DNA of 64,000 nt from assembly GCF_020176955.2 (NCBI RefSeq), contig NZ_JAIUCZ020000001.1:248001-312000 (forward strand), given 5' to 3'. A program made the position numbers and the translations under genes. Shown in pieces: positions 42,281-50,780 of this stretch. The DNA is from Nocardia sp. alder85J (lineage in GTDB: Bacteria; Actinomycetota; Actinomycetes; Mycobacteriales; Mycobacteriaceae). The notes below the pieces were generated by a model that saw only the letters and a list, made by a program, of their open reading frames with translations, was not told where the DNA came from and made no database searches. Positions within the stretch are counted from its first letter, which is position 1; the number at the start of each line of letters is the position of its first letter.

Positions 42281-43270
42281 TCACGGCGGCGGGGCGGTGA
42301 AGCGCAGGATCTCCGACAGCGGCAACCGCGGGGTCGGCGCCGGTTCGTCCCGGTCGTCGGGCGCGGTCCCGACCCGGACCAGCACCTGGGGCTGCCGGGC
42401 CGCGCCGAGCAGGTCCGCCACGATCGCGCGGCTGCGCGGATATTCGATGACGTGGGTCAGCGGACAGGTGGAGTAGCCGGCCGCCGTGCACTCCAGCAGC
42501 ACGGTCGACAGCGCGGTCCCGCAGCGCAGCACCTCCGCCGTGTCGTCGGTCTCGGTGGACAAGGCGAGCAGGGTGGACCGGTCGGCGGGCTGCTCGGACC
42601 GCCGCGGCGCGCCGGTGGTCGCCGGCAACGCCCGTCCCACCGGCACCCGCACCTGTTCCTCGGCGCTGGTCAGCGCGTCCGCCGGCACTCCGGTCGAGCC
42701 GATGACATGCCCTGTCCACCACTGCAATTCGGCCTGGTATCCGGCATCGTAGCGGCGCAGATCGGCGGTCAGCTGCGACGCCCGGGCCAACGCCGGGCGG
42801 CTGTCCTCGGGCAGCACGTCGAGCACGGCGTCCGCCGGATCGATGATCGACCGCAGCACGGCCTCGAAATCGTCCCAGTTCGCGGGCGCGGCGAACGGCA
42901 GCCGGTCGGTGTGCCGCCGCGGGATGGCGGCGGCACGGTCCAGGTCGGCATCGGTGACGATCCGCGCCGGGGCGAAGCGGACCGTCGCCAGATGGTCCCG
43001 CCGATTCGGGTCCGGCAGCCGGTCGATCGACGTCCGCCATCCGGACGCCGCCAGCGCGGCGCACAGATGCCCGAGCGAGATGCCGCACCCGAGCACCAGT
43101 TGCCGTCCGCCGGCATCGGTATTGGGCAGCGATCGCTCGCGGACCGCGAACAATTGCAGGGTGCCGCCCTCGAAGACCCACAGCCACGGCTGACTGTTGT
43201 GCAACGAGGGAGCGCGACCGGCCAGCAGGACCGCCTTCTCGACGACTTCTCCGGAAGGGACACTGTTCAT
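42281..43270 (-). CDS. Acg-family nitroreductase-like FMN protein
   Basis: 329 residues. The start of the fold, LAGRAPSLHNSQPWLWVFEG, and the central AAIPRRHTDRLPFAAP and late GYSTCPLTHVIEYPRSR are marks of the Acg/Rv3131 family: a duplicated nitroreductase in which one half is a lid, binding and perhaps storing FMN. In mycobacteria these genes are induced by DosR in hypoxia. A fair DosR-type box lies 37 bases upstream, see separate entry. ATG 43270 follows GGAAGGGACACTGTTC... upstream spacing on the minus strand is less clear. Confidence 0.85.
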   Translation of the reverse strand: MNSVPSGEVVEKAVLLAGRAPSLHNSQPWLWVFEGGTLQLFAVRERSLPNTDAGGRQLVLGCGISLGHLCAALAASGWRTSIDRLPDPNRRDHLATVRFAPARIVTDADLDRAAAIPRRHTDRLPFAAPANWDDFEAVLRSIIDPADAVLDVLPEDSRPALARASQLTADLRRYDAGYQAELQWWTGHVIGSTGVPADALTSAEEQVRVPVGRALPATTGAPRRSEQPADRSTLLALSTETDDTAEVLRCGTALSTVLLECTAAGYSTCPLTHVIEYPRSRAIVADLLGAARQPQVLVRVGTAPDDRDEPAPTPRLPLSEILRFTAPPP

Positions 43271-43306
43271 GGTGTCCACGGTAGGAGCCCGGCCGCACCC
43301 CGCCGA

Positions 43307-43320
43307 GGGTCTTAGGACCT
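43307..43320. promoter_or_regulatory. DosR-like box before the Acg-family gene
   Basis: GGGTCTTAGGACCT compared with the DosR core GGGACTTNNGNCCC differs at two defined positions and keeps the GGG...CC symmetry. Its position, 37 bases upstream of the ATG, suits activation of an Acg-family gene by a dormancy regulator. Confidence 0.45.
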
Positions 43321-43426
43321 CGATCATCGGCCGCCGTCCCCGACCGGGGCCGCTGCGATCCGGGAATGACGGATCGTGACACGGACCCCGGAACCGGACG
43401 CGAAGGTCACGGAACGGTCCCCGCGC

Positions 43427-44224
43427 TCAGTAGTAGATCGGCCCCGGGACCCCGCCGCCGGCCGCGATCGCGTCGCCGGTGACGGCGACGCTGCGCGGGG
43501 AGGCCAGGAAGGTCACCACGGCGGCGACGTCCTCGGCATCGATGATCCGCCGCAACGAGTTTCGCGCCAGGTCGCGTTCCAGCTCGGCCGGCGGGGTGCC
43601 GGATTTCGCCGACTCCGTGGCCAATCGCTGGGTGAGCCGTTCGGTTCTGGTCAGGCCCGGATGCACCACCGTCACGTTCACGCCGTGCGGGCCGAGTTCG
43701 TCGGCGAGATTCTTGGTCAGCGCCGAGACGCTGACGTTGCGGATCGTCTGCGCGATCGAATTCGCTTGCCGCGCACCGAGTCCGCTGATGTTGACGATCC
43801 GGCCCCAGCCCTGCGCCACCAGATGCGGCGCCACCGCGCGGGCCGTGCGCAGATATCCGAGCACCTTGATCTCCACCTCGCGCCGGACCAGATCGTCATC
43901 GGTCCCGGCCAGATCGGTGCTCGCGCCCGCACTCCACGGCGTCGCGGCCGAATTGACCAGGATGTCGACCCCGCCGAGTTCGGCGACCGTGCGTTCCACC
44001 AGCCGCCGCACCTGTTCGTCGTCGCCGGTGTCGGTGGGGACGGCGAGCACCCGCCGCCCGGTCTCCCCGGCCACCGCCCGCGCCGCGGCCTCGAGTGGTT
44101 CGGCCGAGCGGGCCGCGATCACCACGTCGACCCCTTCGGCCGCCAGCGCCCGCGCCACGGCCAGTCCGATACCCCGGCTACCGCCGGTCACGATGGCGCG
44201 TTTTCCGTCCAGATCCAGATTCAC
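43427..44224 (-). CDS. SDR-fold protein lacking the catalytic Tyr-Lys pair
   Basis: 265 residues from GTG 44224. The NAD(P) site is intact (RAIVTGGSRGIGLAVARALA) as is VDILVNSAATPW. In the active-site region (VNISGLGARQANSIAQTIRN, then VSALTKNLADELG) the YxxxK pair is replaced by Gln and Asn at the expected places. Some SDR subfamilies naturally have an IRN segment here, so it may bind cofactor without classic dehydrogenase chemistry, or use other residues. Neighbours give no pathway clue. Confidence 0.8.
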   Translation of the reverse strand: MNLDLDGKRAIVTGGSRGIGLAVARALAAEGVDVVIAARSAEPLEAAARAVAGETGRRVLAVPTDTGDDEQVRRLVERTVAELGGVDILVNSAATPWSAGASTDLAGTDDDLVRREVEIKVLGYLRTARAVAPHLVAQGWGRIVNISGLGARQANSIAQTIRNVSVSALTKNLADELGPHGVNVTVVHPGLTRTERLTQRLATESAKSGTPPAELERDLARNSLRRIIDAEDVAAVVTFLASPRSVAVTGDAIAAGGGVPGPIYY

Positions 44225-44497
44225 CGGGCGACGGTAACAAGCCCGCGCCGATCGGTCACCGATGCCGCTCGGGCTGATCCGAACTCGGCTGGCGTCGATG
44301 CGCGGGCAGGTCGCCCGGGCCGAGCGCGAACCGTCCTGACCCGCACGGCGGTCCGGCCGCGCCGAAGGTGTGGGTCCGGGACACCACCGAGGGTGTGGAC
44401 GGCATGACCCTGGGGTGTCTGGCCACCGCGGCCGTCGCGCCGGACACTTCTTGTGTCGGACAACGAATCCCGAAGATCCCGGCAGAGGAGAACCACA

Positions 44498-45004
44498 ATG
44501 TTCGCGAATCGTGCACGCGCGGTGTTGGTGGCGGCGATCACCGCCGCCGGTGTCCTGGGTGGTACCGCGGCCGCGCAGGCGGATGCCCCGGGCGCCGTCG
44601 TGCAGGCGCAGCCGATCGACGTTCTGCTGCCCGGCATCGGGGAGTACGACCACAAGTGGCAGGGCCACGACCGCAGCATGGAGCTGTACTACGACGGCCT
44701 GGGCACCATTTCGCTGTTCACCGGTGCCGCCGACGGTGAGCAGTGGAACGTGCAATGGGTCCGCAACGACGCCGCGGGCGACGTCACGATCACCTTGCAG
44801 GACCGGACCGCGCTGTACGGCGCCGGCACCGGCGGCGCGCTGAGCTCCGGCGTGTTCTGGAAGGCGGCGCTGGTCACCGCACCCGACACCGAGGTCACCG
44901 TGCTGCACTTCGGCAACCACAGCGACGCCTCGGTGAACGACTCGAACGTCGGCTACTTCTGGTGCTCGGAGTCCTACGGCACCAGCAGCGTCTGCGGCGC
45001 CTGA
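44498..45004 (+). CDS. Small secreted protein
   Basis: 168 residues. Signal peptide RARAVLVAAITAAGVLGGTA cut after AQA. The mature ~140 residues are beta-strand rich (WQGHDRSMELYYDGLGTISL, VTITLQDRTALYGAG) and end with two cysteines (WCSESYGTSSVCG) probably bridged. Not a family I recognise; the layout fits small secreted mycolata proteins. AGAGGAG lies seven bases before ATG 44498. Confidence 0.75.
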   Translation: MFANRARAVLVAAITAAGVLGGTAAAQADAPGAVVQAQPIDVLLPGIGEYDHKWQGHDRSMELYYDGLGTISLFTGAADGEQWNVQWVRNDAAGDVTITLQDRTALYGAGTGGALSSGVFWKAALVTAPDTEVTVLHFGNHSDASVNDSNVGYFWCSESYGTSSVCGA

Positions 45005-45029
45005 GGCACCGGAAACCGTTGCGCTGCCG

Positions 45030-46025
45030 TCATTGTGCGGACGGCAGCTGTTCGGGGAACACCGTGAAGTGGCGGACGAACCCGGACAGCACCGGCAGTT
45101 CGTCGGGGGTGGTCCAGTCGCCGAGCAGGTCGGTGGTCACCGTGTCGCTGTAGAGATAGCGGCCGTGGTGCGGATTGTCGAGGTCGTAGGCGTCCAGATA
45201 GATACGCCAGCGGCCGTCGGGGAGCGGGATCAGGCATTGCCCCTCCCGGGGATCGCCCTCGCCCGGCCCACCCCAGTGCGCCCAGTTGCCGGTACGCACC
45301 AGGCTGTACGGCCCGACCGGGTCGTCGGCCACCGCGACCTCGACGTTCTTGGTCGATTCGTTCTTGACGAAGGCGTGGTAGAGCCCGCGCGACCAGACGA
45401 TCGTGGTGTCGATGTACCCGAGACTGCCCGCGGCGGGATCGAGTCCGAGCAGCGGCACCGGTGCCGCCCACTGCTCCAGGGTGAGCGTGCTGCGGGTGGC
45501 GGTCATCAGGTGCGGCCGGAAGCCGGTGCCGTCGTCGATGTTCACCAGGACGTGCACCCGCTGCCGGCCGTCCACGAACCATTCCGGGGCCCAGGTGTGG
45601 GCGACATTCGGCAGCGGCACCGGGTACTCGTACAGGAAGGTCCAGTCGATCCGGTTCCTGCTGCGGGCGAATCCGATGGTGTTGCCGTCCCACGCGGTGG
45701 TGTAGGTCAGGTAATAGGCGCCGTCGGTGTGGCGGAACACGCTGGGGTCGCGGCACAGGCCCTTCTTGTCGGTGGCCGCCGTCGCCGGGGTGTCGGCGGG
45801 GTCGGCCTCGGGCGGCCGGTAGGCGGCCGCCCGGACCAGGGTGAAATTCGTGGCATCGCTGGATTCGTAGACCCACACGTCGGTCTGGCTGGTGTTGGTG
45901 AACGCCGTCATCGTGTACCGCATCGGTGGCATCGTGGCTGCCGCGTGTCCCATCGTCACCACACCCAGAGGTAGCCGGGCGGCCAGTGCCAGCACAGTTC
46001 TGCGAGACAGCCGACTCGATGTCAT
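45030..46025 (-). CDS. Tat-exported glycoside hydrolase, five-bladed propeller (GH43-like)
   Basis: 331 residues. Tat signal SRRTVLALAARLPLG. Propeller blades with the catalytic-type motifs GLCRDPSVFRHTDGAYYLTY, FARSRNRIDWTFLYEYPV, HTWAPEWFVDGRQRVHVLVN and SLGYIDTTIVWSRGLYHAFV are typical of GH43/GH117-like arabinanases and xylosidases, the Asp in RDPSV being the likely base. Substrate would be an extracellular or envelope arabinan-type glycan; inference only. It points away from the secreted protein gene next to it (25-base gap). Confidence 0.8.
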   Translation of the reverse strand: MTSSRLSRRTVLALAARLPLGVVTMGHAAATMPPMRYTMTAFTNTSQTDVWVYESSDATNFTLVRAAAYRPPEADPADTPATAATDKKGLCRDPSVFRHTDGAYYLTYTTAWDGNTIGFARSRNRIDWTFLYEYPVPLPNVAHTWAPEWFVDGRQRVHVLVNIDDGTGFRPHLMTATRSTLTLEQWAAPVPLLGLDPAAGSLGYIDTTIVWSRGLYHAFVKNESTKNVEVAVADDPVGPYSLVRTGNWAHWGGPGEGDPREGQCLIPLPDGRWRIYLDAYDLDNPHHGRYLYSDTVTTDLLGDWTTPDELPVLSGFVRHFTVFPEQLPSAQ

Positions 46026-46141
46026 CCCCCGAGTATTCAACGAGCAAACCCTGTGGGACCGCTGACGCACCGGCGCCGGAGCGCCGTGTGGTGATCGCGA
46101 CGAGGTCGTTACCGCCTCGCGGCCTCGGGCCCGGCGCCGGG

Positions 46142-46906
46142 TCAGTTGGTGATGCGCCCGCCCGCCACGTCGATGGTCAGGCCGGTCAGGTACGAGGAGA
46201 CGTCGGAGGCGAGGAACAGGGCGGTCTGCGCGACGTCGCCGGTGGTACCCAGGCGTCCGAGCGGGTGGCCGGCGGCCACCTGCCGCTGGACCGCCTCCGG
46301 CATGTTCGCGGCGGACTTCTCGGTCAGGATCGAGGAGGGCGCGATGGTGTTGACGCGCACACCCGCGGAACCGATCTCGGTGGCCAGATGCCGGCCGAGC
46401 ATGGTGAGTCCCGCCTTGGCGGCCCCGTAGGCGAGGTTGGCGCGGCTGGGCTGACGGCCGGAGGCCGACGACATCAGGATGATCGACCCGCGGCAACGAT
46501 CCAGCATCATGGGCAGGAAGGCGTGGACGGTGAGGAAGGCCGAGGTGAGGTCGGCCTCGAGGACCGCCCGCCAGCGTTGCGGGGTGAGCTGCGGTGACGG
46601 CACCGGGTAGCCCTCGCCGCCGGCGAACGCCGCGAGGATGTCCACCGGGCCGAGGTCGGCCGCCACCACCGCGCGGAGATGTTCGAGCGCGTGCTCGTCG
46701 GTGACGTCGGTGACCTCGGCGACAGCGGTGCCGCCGGTCGCCCTGATCCCGGCGACGACCGCGGCGAGTGCGTCCCGGTCGCGGCCGACGACGCAGACCG
46801 CGACGCCCTGCGCGGCCAGCGAGCGCGCGGTCTGCGCGCCGATGCCCCGCGAGCCGCCGGTGACGACCGCGATTCTGCCGTCGAGGTCCGGATAGCTGCT
46901 CTTCAT
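46142..46906 (-). CDS. SDR-family oxidoreductase
   Basis: 254 residues, classical SDR: AVVTGGSRGIGAQTARSLAA, Asn region ILAAFAGGEGYP, catalytic Ser in ILMSSASGRQP and YGAAK, and C-terminal YLTGLTIDVAGGRITN. Resembles 3-oxoacyl-ACP reductase-like enzymes. It is 26 bases after the membrane-protein gene on the same strand, an operon likely controlled by the divergent MarR at 47702. Confidence 0.9.
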   Translation of the reverse strand: MKSSYPDLDGRIAVVTGGSRGIGAQTARSLAAQGVAVCVVGRDRDALAAVVAGIRATGGTAVAEVTDVTDEHALEHLRAVVAADLGPVDILAAFAGGEGYPVPSPQLTPQRWRAVLEADLTSAFLTVHAFLPMMLDRCRGSIILMSSASGRQPSRANLAYGAAKAGLTMLGRHLATEIGSAGVRVNTIAPSSILTEKSAANMPEAVQRQVAAGHPLGRLGTTGDVAQTALFLASDVSSYLTGLTIDVAGGRITN

Positions 46907-46932
46907 GGGAAATCCTTTGTGGTGGAGCGGTT

Positions 46933-47619
46933 TCAGGCGGTCCGGCGGGGGCGGTGCAGCGGCAGTACGGCCGCGGCGGCCAGCAGCCAGATCAGACCGC
47001 CGAAACGGACGATCGGCAGCAGATAGGTCAGGGCCCGCACCAGCAGGCCCAGGCTGGCGACCTCGGCGACCAGCGCCAGGGCCAGGCCGATCAGGGCCAG
47101 CGGGGCGGGCAGCAGTCTCGCGAGCAGTCCGGGCACCGCGATACCCGCCACGAGCAGGCCGAACAGGGTGGCGAAAGCCGGGCCGCCCGCGACGAAGCCG
47201 AGGTCGGCGAGGGCCTTGGCCAGCGCCGGTGTGCTGTCGGCGCCGAGCCGGCCCGCGGTCCAGGCGAACATCGCCGACAGCATCAGCGTGCTCGCCGCCA
47301 GCGCGCCGCCGACCAGGGCGATGGCCGAGCCGGGGGCGGTGATGCCGAGCGCGCGCAGCCTGCGGTAGGTCACGGCGCTGGTGATCGCCAGTGGCACAGC
47401 GGATCCGAGCATCAGGAAGGCACCGAGTTTCAGTGCGCCCGCATGGTCTCCGTCGTAACGCAGGACGTCGAGCGCGGTCGCGTCGGGATGCGGCGTGGAT
47501 CGGTTGACCACGACGTAGGCGATGGTCAGCACCGCGAACACGGTGGCGGGTAGCCACAGTGGCGGTCCGGACTGCGGGCGCCGGGTGGGGGTGGGGTGTT
47601 CCGGGGCGGTGGCGGTCAT
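46933..47619 (-). CDS. Polytopic membrane protein, unknown function
   Basis: 228 residues with six to seven transmembrane segments (LWLPATVFAVLTIAYVVV, AIALVGGALAASTLMLSAMF, FGGLIWLLAAAAVLPL). No family that I can name, although similar small proteins are common before MarR-controlled SDRs. CGGAGGACC precedes ATG 47619. First gene of a two-gene operon with the SDR. Confidence 0.8.
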   Translation of the reverse strand: MTATAPEHPTPTRRPQSGPPLWLPATVFAVLTIAYVVVNRSTPHPDATALDVLRYDGDHAGALKLGAFLMLGSAVPLAITSAVTYRRLRALGITAPGSAIALVGGALAASTLMLSAMFAWTAGRLGADSTPALAKALADLGFVAGGPAFATLFGLLVAGIAVPGLLARLLPAPLALIGLALALVAEVASLGLLVRALTYLLPIVRFGGLIWLLAAAAVLPLHRPRRTA

Positions 47620-47663
47620 GGGGTCCTCCGTTCGAGCGGATTCGTATACTAAATATAATGATT

Positions 47664-47681
47664 ACAATCTGTAACGATTGT
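47664..47681. promoter_or_regulatory. Candidate MarR operator
   Basis: ACAATC-TGTAAC-GATTGT is a perfect 6-6-6 inverted repeat in the AT-rich 82-base gap between the membrane-protein gene and the MarR gene, the only such stretch there. Confidence 0.6.
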
Positions 47682-47701
47682 CAAGGTGATACGATCCCGA
47701 A

Positions 47702-48184
47702 GTGGAAACGAATCCCGAGACGGGTGGACCGCCGCGCGGTGGCGGCGTCGGATTCCTGCTGGCCCAGATCGGGGCGCAGGCGACGAGCCGCTTCGCCGAA
47801 CGGGTGGCCGCGCTCGACCTGACCCCGCCGCAAGCGGGCCTGCTGCGGCTGCTGGCGGTGTCGCCGGGTCGCAGTCAGCGCGAACTGGCCGACGCGCTCG
47901 GACTGCCGCCGAGCCGATTCGTCCCGTTCGCCGACACACTCGAGCGGCGCGGGCTGATCGAGCGCCGCCGCAATCCCGACGACCGCCGATTGCACGCGGT
48001 GTACCTGACCGGCCAGGGCGAGGAACTGCTCGGGCGGCTGCGCGAGGTGGGCATGGCGCACGAACAGGCGATGTGCGAGGGATTGGATCCGGGCGAACGG
48101 GAACAGTTGCGGGGCCTGCTGCAACGGGTCGCCGCCGCGCAGGGGCTGACGCCGCTGCTGCACCCCGGGTTCTCGTCGCTGTAG
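47702..48184 (+). CDS. MarR-family regulator
   Basis: 160 residues from GTG 47702. Helix-turn-helix LTPPQAGLLRLLAVSPGRSQ, ELADALGLPPSRFVPFADTL and wing RRNPDDRRLHAVYLTG. No cysteine in the sensor area. Divergent from the membrane protein/SDR operon with an 18-base palindrome between; autorepression and repression of that operon are likely. Confidence 0.9.
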   Translation: METNPETGGPPRGGGVGFLLAQIGAQATSRFAERVAALDLTPPQAGLLRLLAVSPGRSQRELADALGLPPSRFVPFADTLERRGLIERRRNPDDRRLHAVYLTGQGEELLGRLREVGMAHEQAMCEGLDPGEREQLRGLLQRVAAAQGLTPLLHPGFSSL

Positions 48185-48353
48185 TTTGCCGAAAAGTATC
48201 CGGTGGTCCGGTGCCGAATGTTCTGTGACCCGAACTCGATCGGCCGGGTACCCGTCCGCACCGGGAGGACCAGCCCTGATTCTTATATTGGGATTCACGT
48301 TCAACGGATTTCGTGTGGTTGCCGATTTTGCGCGGTCGTCACTTTCGGGTTAC

Positions 48354-48510
48354 GGTCGTAGCAGCGAAGGGGAGTAGCTCCCCGGCCGCGGCGGATTTCC
48401 GGCGCGGCCGGGCGGACGGTCGACATGCTGGCGCCACCTGGTGGTGCCCGGTCGTCCACCGCGGGCCACCGAATCGGTGGCCGGTCGGCGAGCGAGACCT
48501 TCGGACGACA
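48354..48510 (+). ncRNA. yybP-ykoY family (Mn2+) riboswitch
   Basis: The leader of the cation-exchanger gene contains the two hallmark blocks of the yybP-ykoY aptamer: AAGGGGAGTAGC (48367-48378) and GAGCGAGACCTT (48490-48501), closed by a P1 stem (AAGG with CCTT, plus outer GTCG with CGAC). GC-rich internal helices lie between. This class senses Mn2+ and switches on Mn exporters or Ca2+/cation exchangers. A further 8-bp hairpin (GGCCGAAG 48522-48529 with CTTCGGCC 48548-48555) sits before the start codon and may be the expression platform. The region 48185-48353 shows no gene. Confidence 0.8.
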
Positions 48511-48582
48511 CTCCAGTGGTCGGCCGAAGCAACCCCTTTTCCCGGTTCTTCGGCCCGGCTGTGACACCGAAGGACATCCTCG

Positions 48583-49857
48583 ATGAACCACGGCACTACC
48601 CGGCCCGAGACGACGGCGGCCGGCCCGCGCGTGCTGATCCGGTCCCTGCTGATCGCCGCGGTGTTCATCCTGCCCGCGGTGGTGCTGCGGGTCTCCGGCG
48701 CGCATCCGGACGCGGTGGTGTCGCTCGCGCTCTACGGCGCCGCGGTGGTCGCGGCCAGCTTCCTGCTGGCCTGGGCGGCCGAGGCCGCGCAGGTCGACGT
48801 CTCCGGCGGGCTGGCCATCGCCGTGCTCGCACTGATCGCGGTGCTACCCGAATACGCCGTCGACCTCTACTACGCCTACACCTCCGGCCACGACCCGGCG
48901 TACGTGCAGTACGCCGCGGCGAACATGACCGGATCCAACCGCCTGCTGATGGGCCTGGGCTGGCCGGTGGTGGTGCTGATCGGCGTCGCCGTCGCGAATC
49001 GGGCCGGTGGGCGCAGGGTCCGGGAGCTGATCCTCGAACCGGGCAGCCGGGTCGAACTCGGCTTCCTGCTCATCGCCGGTATCGCCGCCTTCCTGGCCCC
49101 GGCGACCGGGCACATCCATCTGGTGTTCGGGCTGGCGCTGCTGGCCTGGTTCGGGTTCTACCTGTACAAACTCACCCGCGGCGAGGTCGAGGAGCCGGAT
49201 CTGATCGGCACCGCGGCGGCCATCGGCGCCCTGTCCACGCGCACGCGGCGCGCGACGGTGGTGGCCATGTTCGTGGTCGCGGCGGTGGTGATCCTGGCCT
49301 GCGCCGAGCCGTTCGCCAACTGCCTCGTCGACGCCGGCACCGAACTGGGTGTCGACCGCTTCCTGCTGGTGCAGTGGCTGGCTCCGCTGGCCTCGGAGGC
49401 CCCGGAGTTCGTGATCGCCAGCATCTTCGCCGCGCGCGGCAAGGGCACCGCCGCGCTGGCCACCCTGGTGTCCAGCAAGGTCAACCAGTGGACGCTGCTG
49501 ATCGGTTCGCTGCCGATCGCGCACCTGGCCGGCGGTGGCGGAAGCAGCCTGGTCCTGGATTCCCGCCAGACCGAGGAACTGCTGCTCACCGCCGCGCAGA
49601 CCCTGATGGGTGTGGCGGTGATCCTCGGTCTGCGCTTCCATCGCTGGGCCGCCTGGACGCTGCTGGCGCTGTTCGCGATCCAGTTCCCCGTCACCGGCAC
49701 CCACGGCCGCCTGATCCTCACCGGCGTCTACCTGGTGATCGCCGCCGTCGCCCTGATCGTCAACCGCCGGCAGCTGCGCGGCACCCTCACCGCGCCGTTC
49801 CGCACCCGGGACGAGGACCAGCCCGCCCCGCCCCGGCCCGTCGCGGCCTCGTGCTGA
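48583..49857 (+). CDS. CaCA-superfamily Na+/Ca2+ (or Mn2+) exchanger-like membrane protein
   Basis: 424 residues, about eleven helices in two inverted halves. The alpha-1 repeat is LPEYAVDLYYAYTSGHDPAY and ANMTGSNRLLMGLGWPVV; the alpha-2 repeat is SEAPEFVIASIFAARGKG and SSKVNQWTLLIGSLPI. The paired acidic residues in these repeats bind the cation in NCX-type exchangers. Control by the Mn2+ riboswitch upstream suggests a role in Mn2+ or Ca2+ efflux. GAAGGA precedes ATG 48583. Confidence 0.85.
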   Translation: MNHGTTRPETTAAGPRVLIRSLLIAAVFILPAVVLRVSGAHPDAVVSLALYGAAVVAASFLLAWAAEAAQVDVSGGLAIAVLALIAVLPEYAVDLYYAYTSGHDPAYVQYAAANMTGSNRLLMGLGWPVVVLIGVAVANRAGGRRVRELILEPGSRVELGFLLIAGIAAFLAPATGHIHLVFGLALLAWFGFYLYKLTRGEVEEPDLIGTAAAIGALSTRTRRATVVAMFVVAAVVILACAEPFANCLVDAGTELGVDRFLLVQWLAPLASEAPEFVIASIFAARGKGTAALATLVSSKVNQWTLLIGSLPIAHLAGGGGSSLVLDSRQTEELLLTAAQTLMGVAVILGLRFHRWAAWTLLALFAIQFPVTGTHGRLILTGVYLVIAAVALIVNRRQLRGTLTAPFRTRDEDQPAPPRPVAASC

Positions 49858-49869
49858 CCGGGCCCGCCG

Positions 49870-50625
49870 CTACTTTCCGGTCCAGTGTGCCGGGCGCTTC
49901 TCCAGGAAGGCCGCGACGCCTTCGGCCACATCGGCGGTCCGCAGCAGGCCGGCGTGGGTGCGGTCGGACAGCTCCCACAGGGCGGACTCGTCGCCGCTGA
50001 TCGCCGCCTCGGCGACCTTCAGCGAAGCGCGGACGGCCAGCGGGGCGTTGGCGCAGATCTGCTCGGCCATCGCGAGCGCGGCGGGCAGCGCCGCGCCCGG
50101 TTCGGTGAGCCGGTTGACGAAGCCGAGCCGTTCCGCGCGCGCGGCGCCGATGGGCTCCGCGGTCAGCAGCAGTTCGCGGGCGAGATTGGGCGGGAAGTGC
50201 CGCGCGACGCGGAACGCGCCGCCGAAATCGGCCATCAGTCCGCGTTTCGGTTCGGGCAGCCCGAACCGCGCGTCGGTGGCGGCGACCACCAGGTCGCAGC
50301 ACAGCACCAGTTCGAGGCCGCCACCCAGCGCGACTCCCTCGACCGCGGCGATCAGGGGTTTGCTCCGGATTCGGGTGATGATCCCGCCGATTCCGCCGCG
50401 GGGTGTCGGCTCACCCGGCCCCGACGCCAGATCGGCGCCCGCGCTGAAACACAGCGTGCCGCCGGTCAGCACCGCGCACCACTGATCGGGGTCGTCCTCG
50501 AAGTCGTTGAGCGCCTTGTCGATTCCGGCGGTGATGGAGGCGTCGATGGCATTGCGCTTGGCCTCGCGCCGCATCGTGATCACGGTGATCTGCCCGTGCC
50601 TGGTGACTTCGACCGTATCCGTCAC
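49870..50625 (-). CDS. Enoyl-CoA hydratase/isomerase (crotonase) family protein
   Basis: 251 residues from GTG 50625. Oxyanion-hole segments LCFSAGADLASGPG and IAAVEGVALGGGLELVLCCD, catalytic region ARFGLPEPKRGLMADFGGAF. It hydrates or isomerises an unsaturated acyl-CoA in beta-oxidation-type pathways; the exact substrate is not evident. It converges on the exchanger gene with a 12-base gap. Confidence 0.9.
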   Translation of the reverse strand: MTDTVEVTRHGQITVITMRREAKRNAIDASITAGIDKALNDFEDDPDQWCAVLTGGTLCFSAGADLASGPGEPTPRGGIGGIITRIRSKPLIAAVEGVALGGGLELVLCCDLVVAATDARFGLPEPKRGLMADFGGAFRVARHFPPNLARELLLTAEPIGAARAERLGFVNRLTEPGAALPAALAMAEQICANAPLAVRASLKVAEAAISGDESALWELSDRTHAGLLRTADVAEGVAAFLEKRPAHWTGK

Positions 50626-50780
50626 GTGCCCACTCCGACTCCGGGTCGCGCTCGCGACCCTCTCCGGTCTTTTCTAGATCACCATCCGGAGCCCTGTCCA
50701 CCACGGCCGGGCCGGGCGCTCGACGCGCCGATGCCGGTGCAGCGCCGTGCCGCCGGGTGGCGCCGCCTAGGCTGGGGGAC

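Noticed and set aside
43320..43372. Second DosR box near the Acg-family gene
   Set aside because: The GC-rich CCGTCCCCGACCGGGG stretch does not fit the core beyond chance.
48522..48555. Classical intrinsic terminator before the exchanger gene
   Set aside because: The hairpin lacks a following T-run and lies inside the riboswitch leader; described as a possible expression platform instead.
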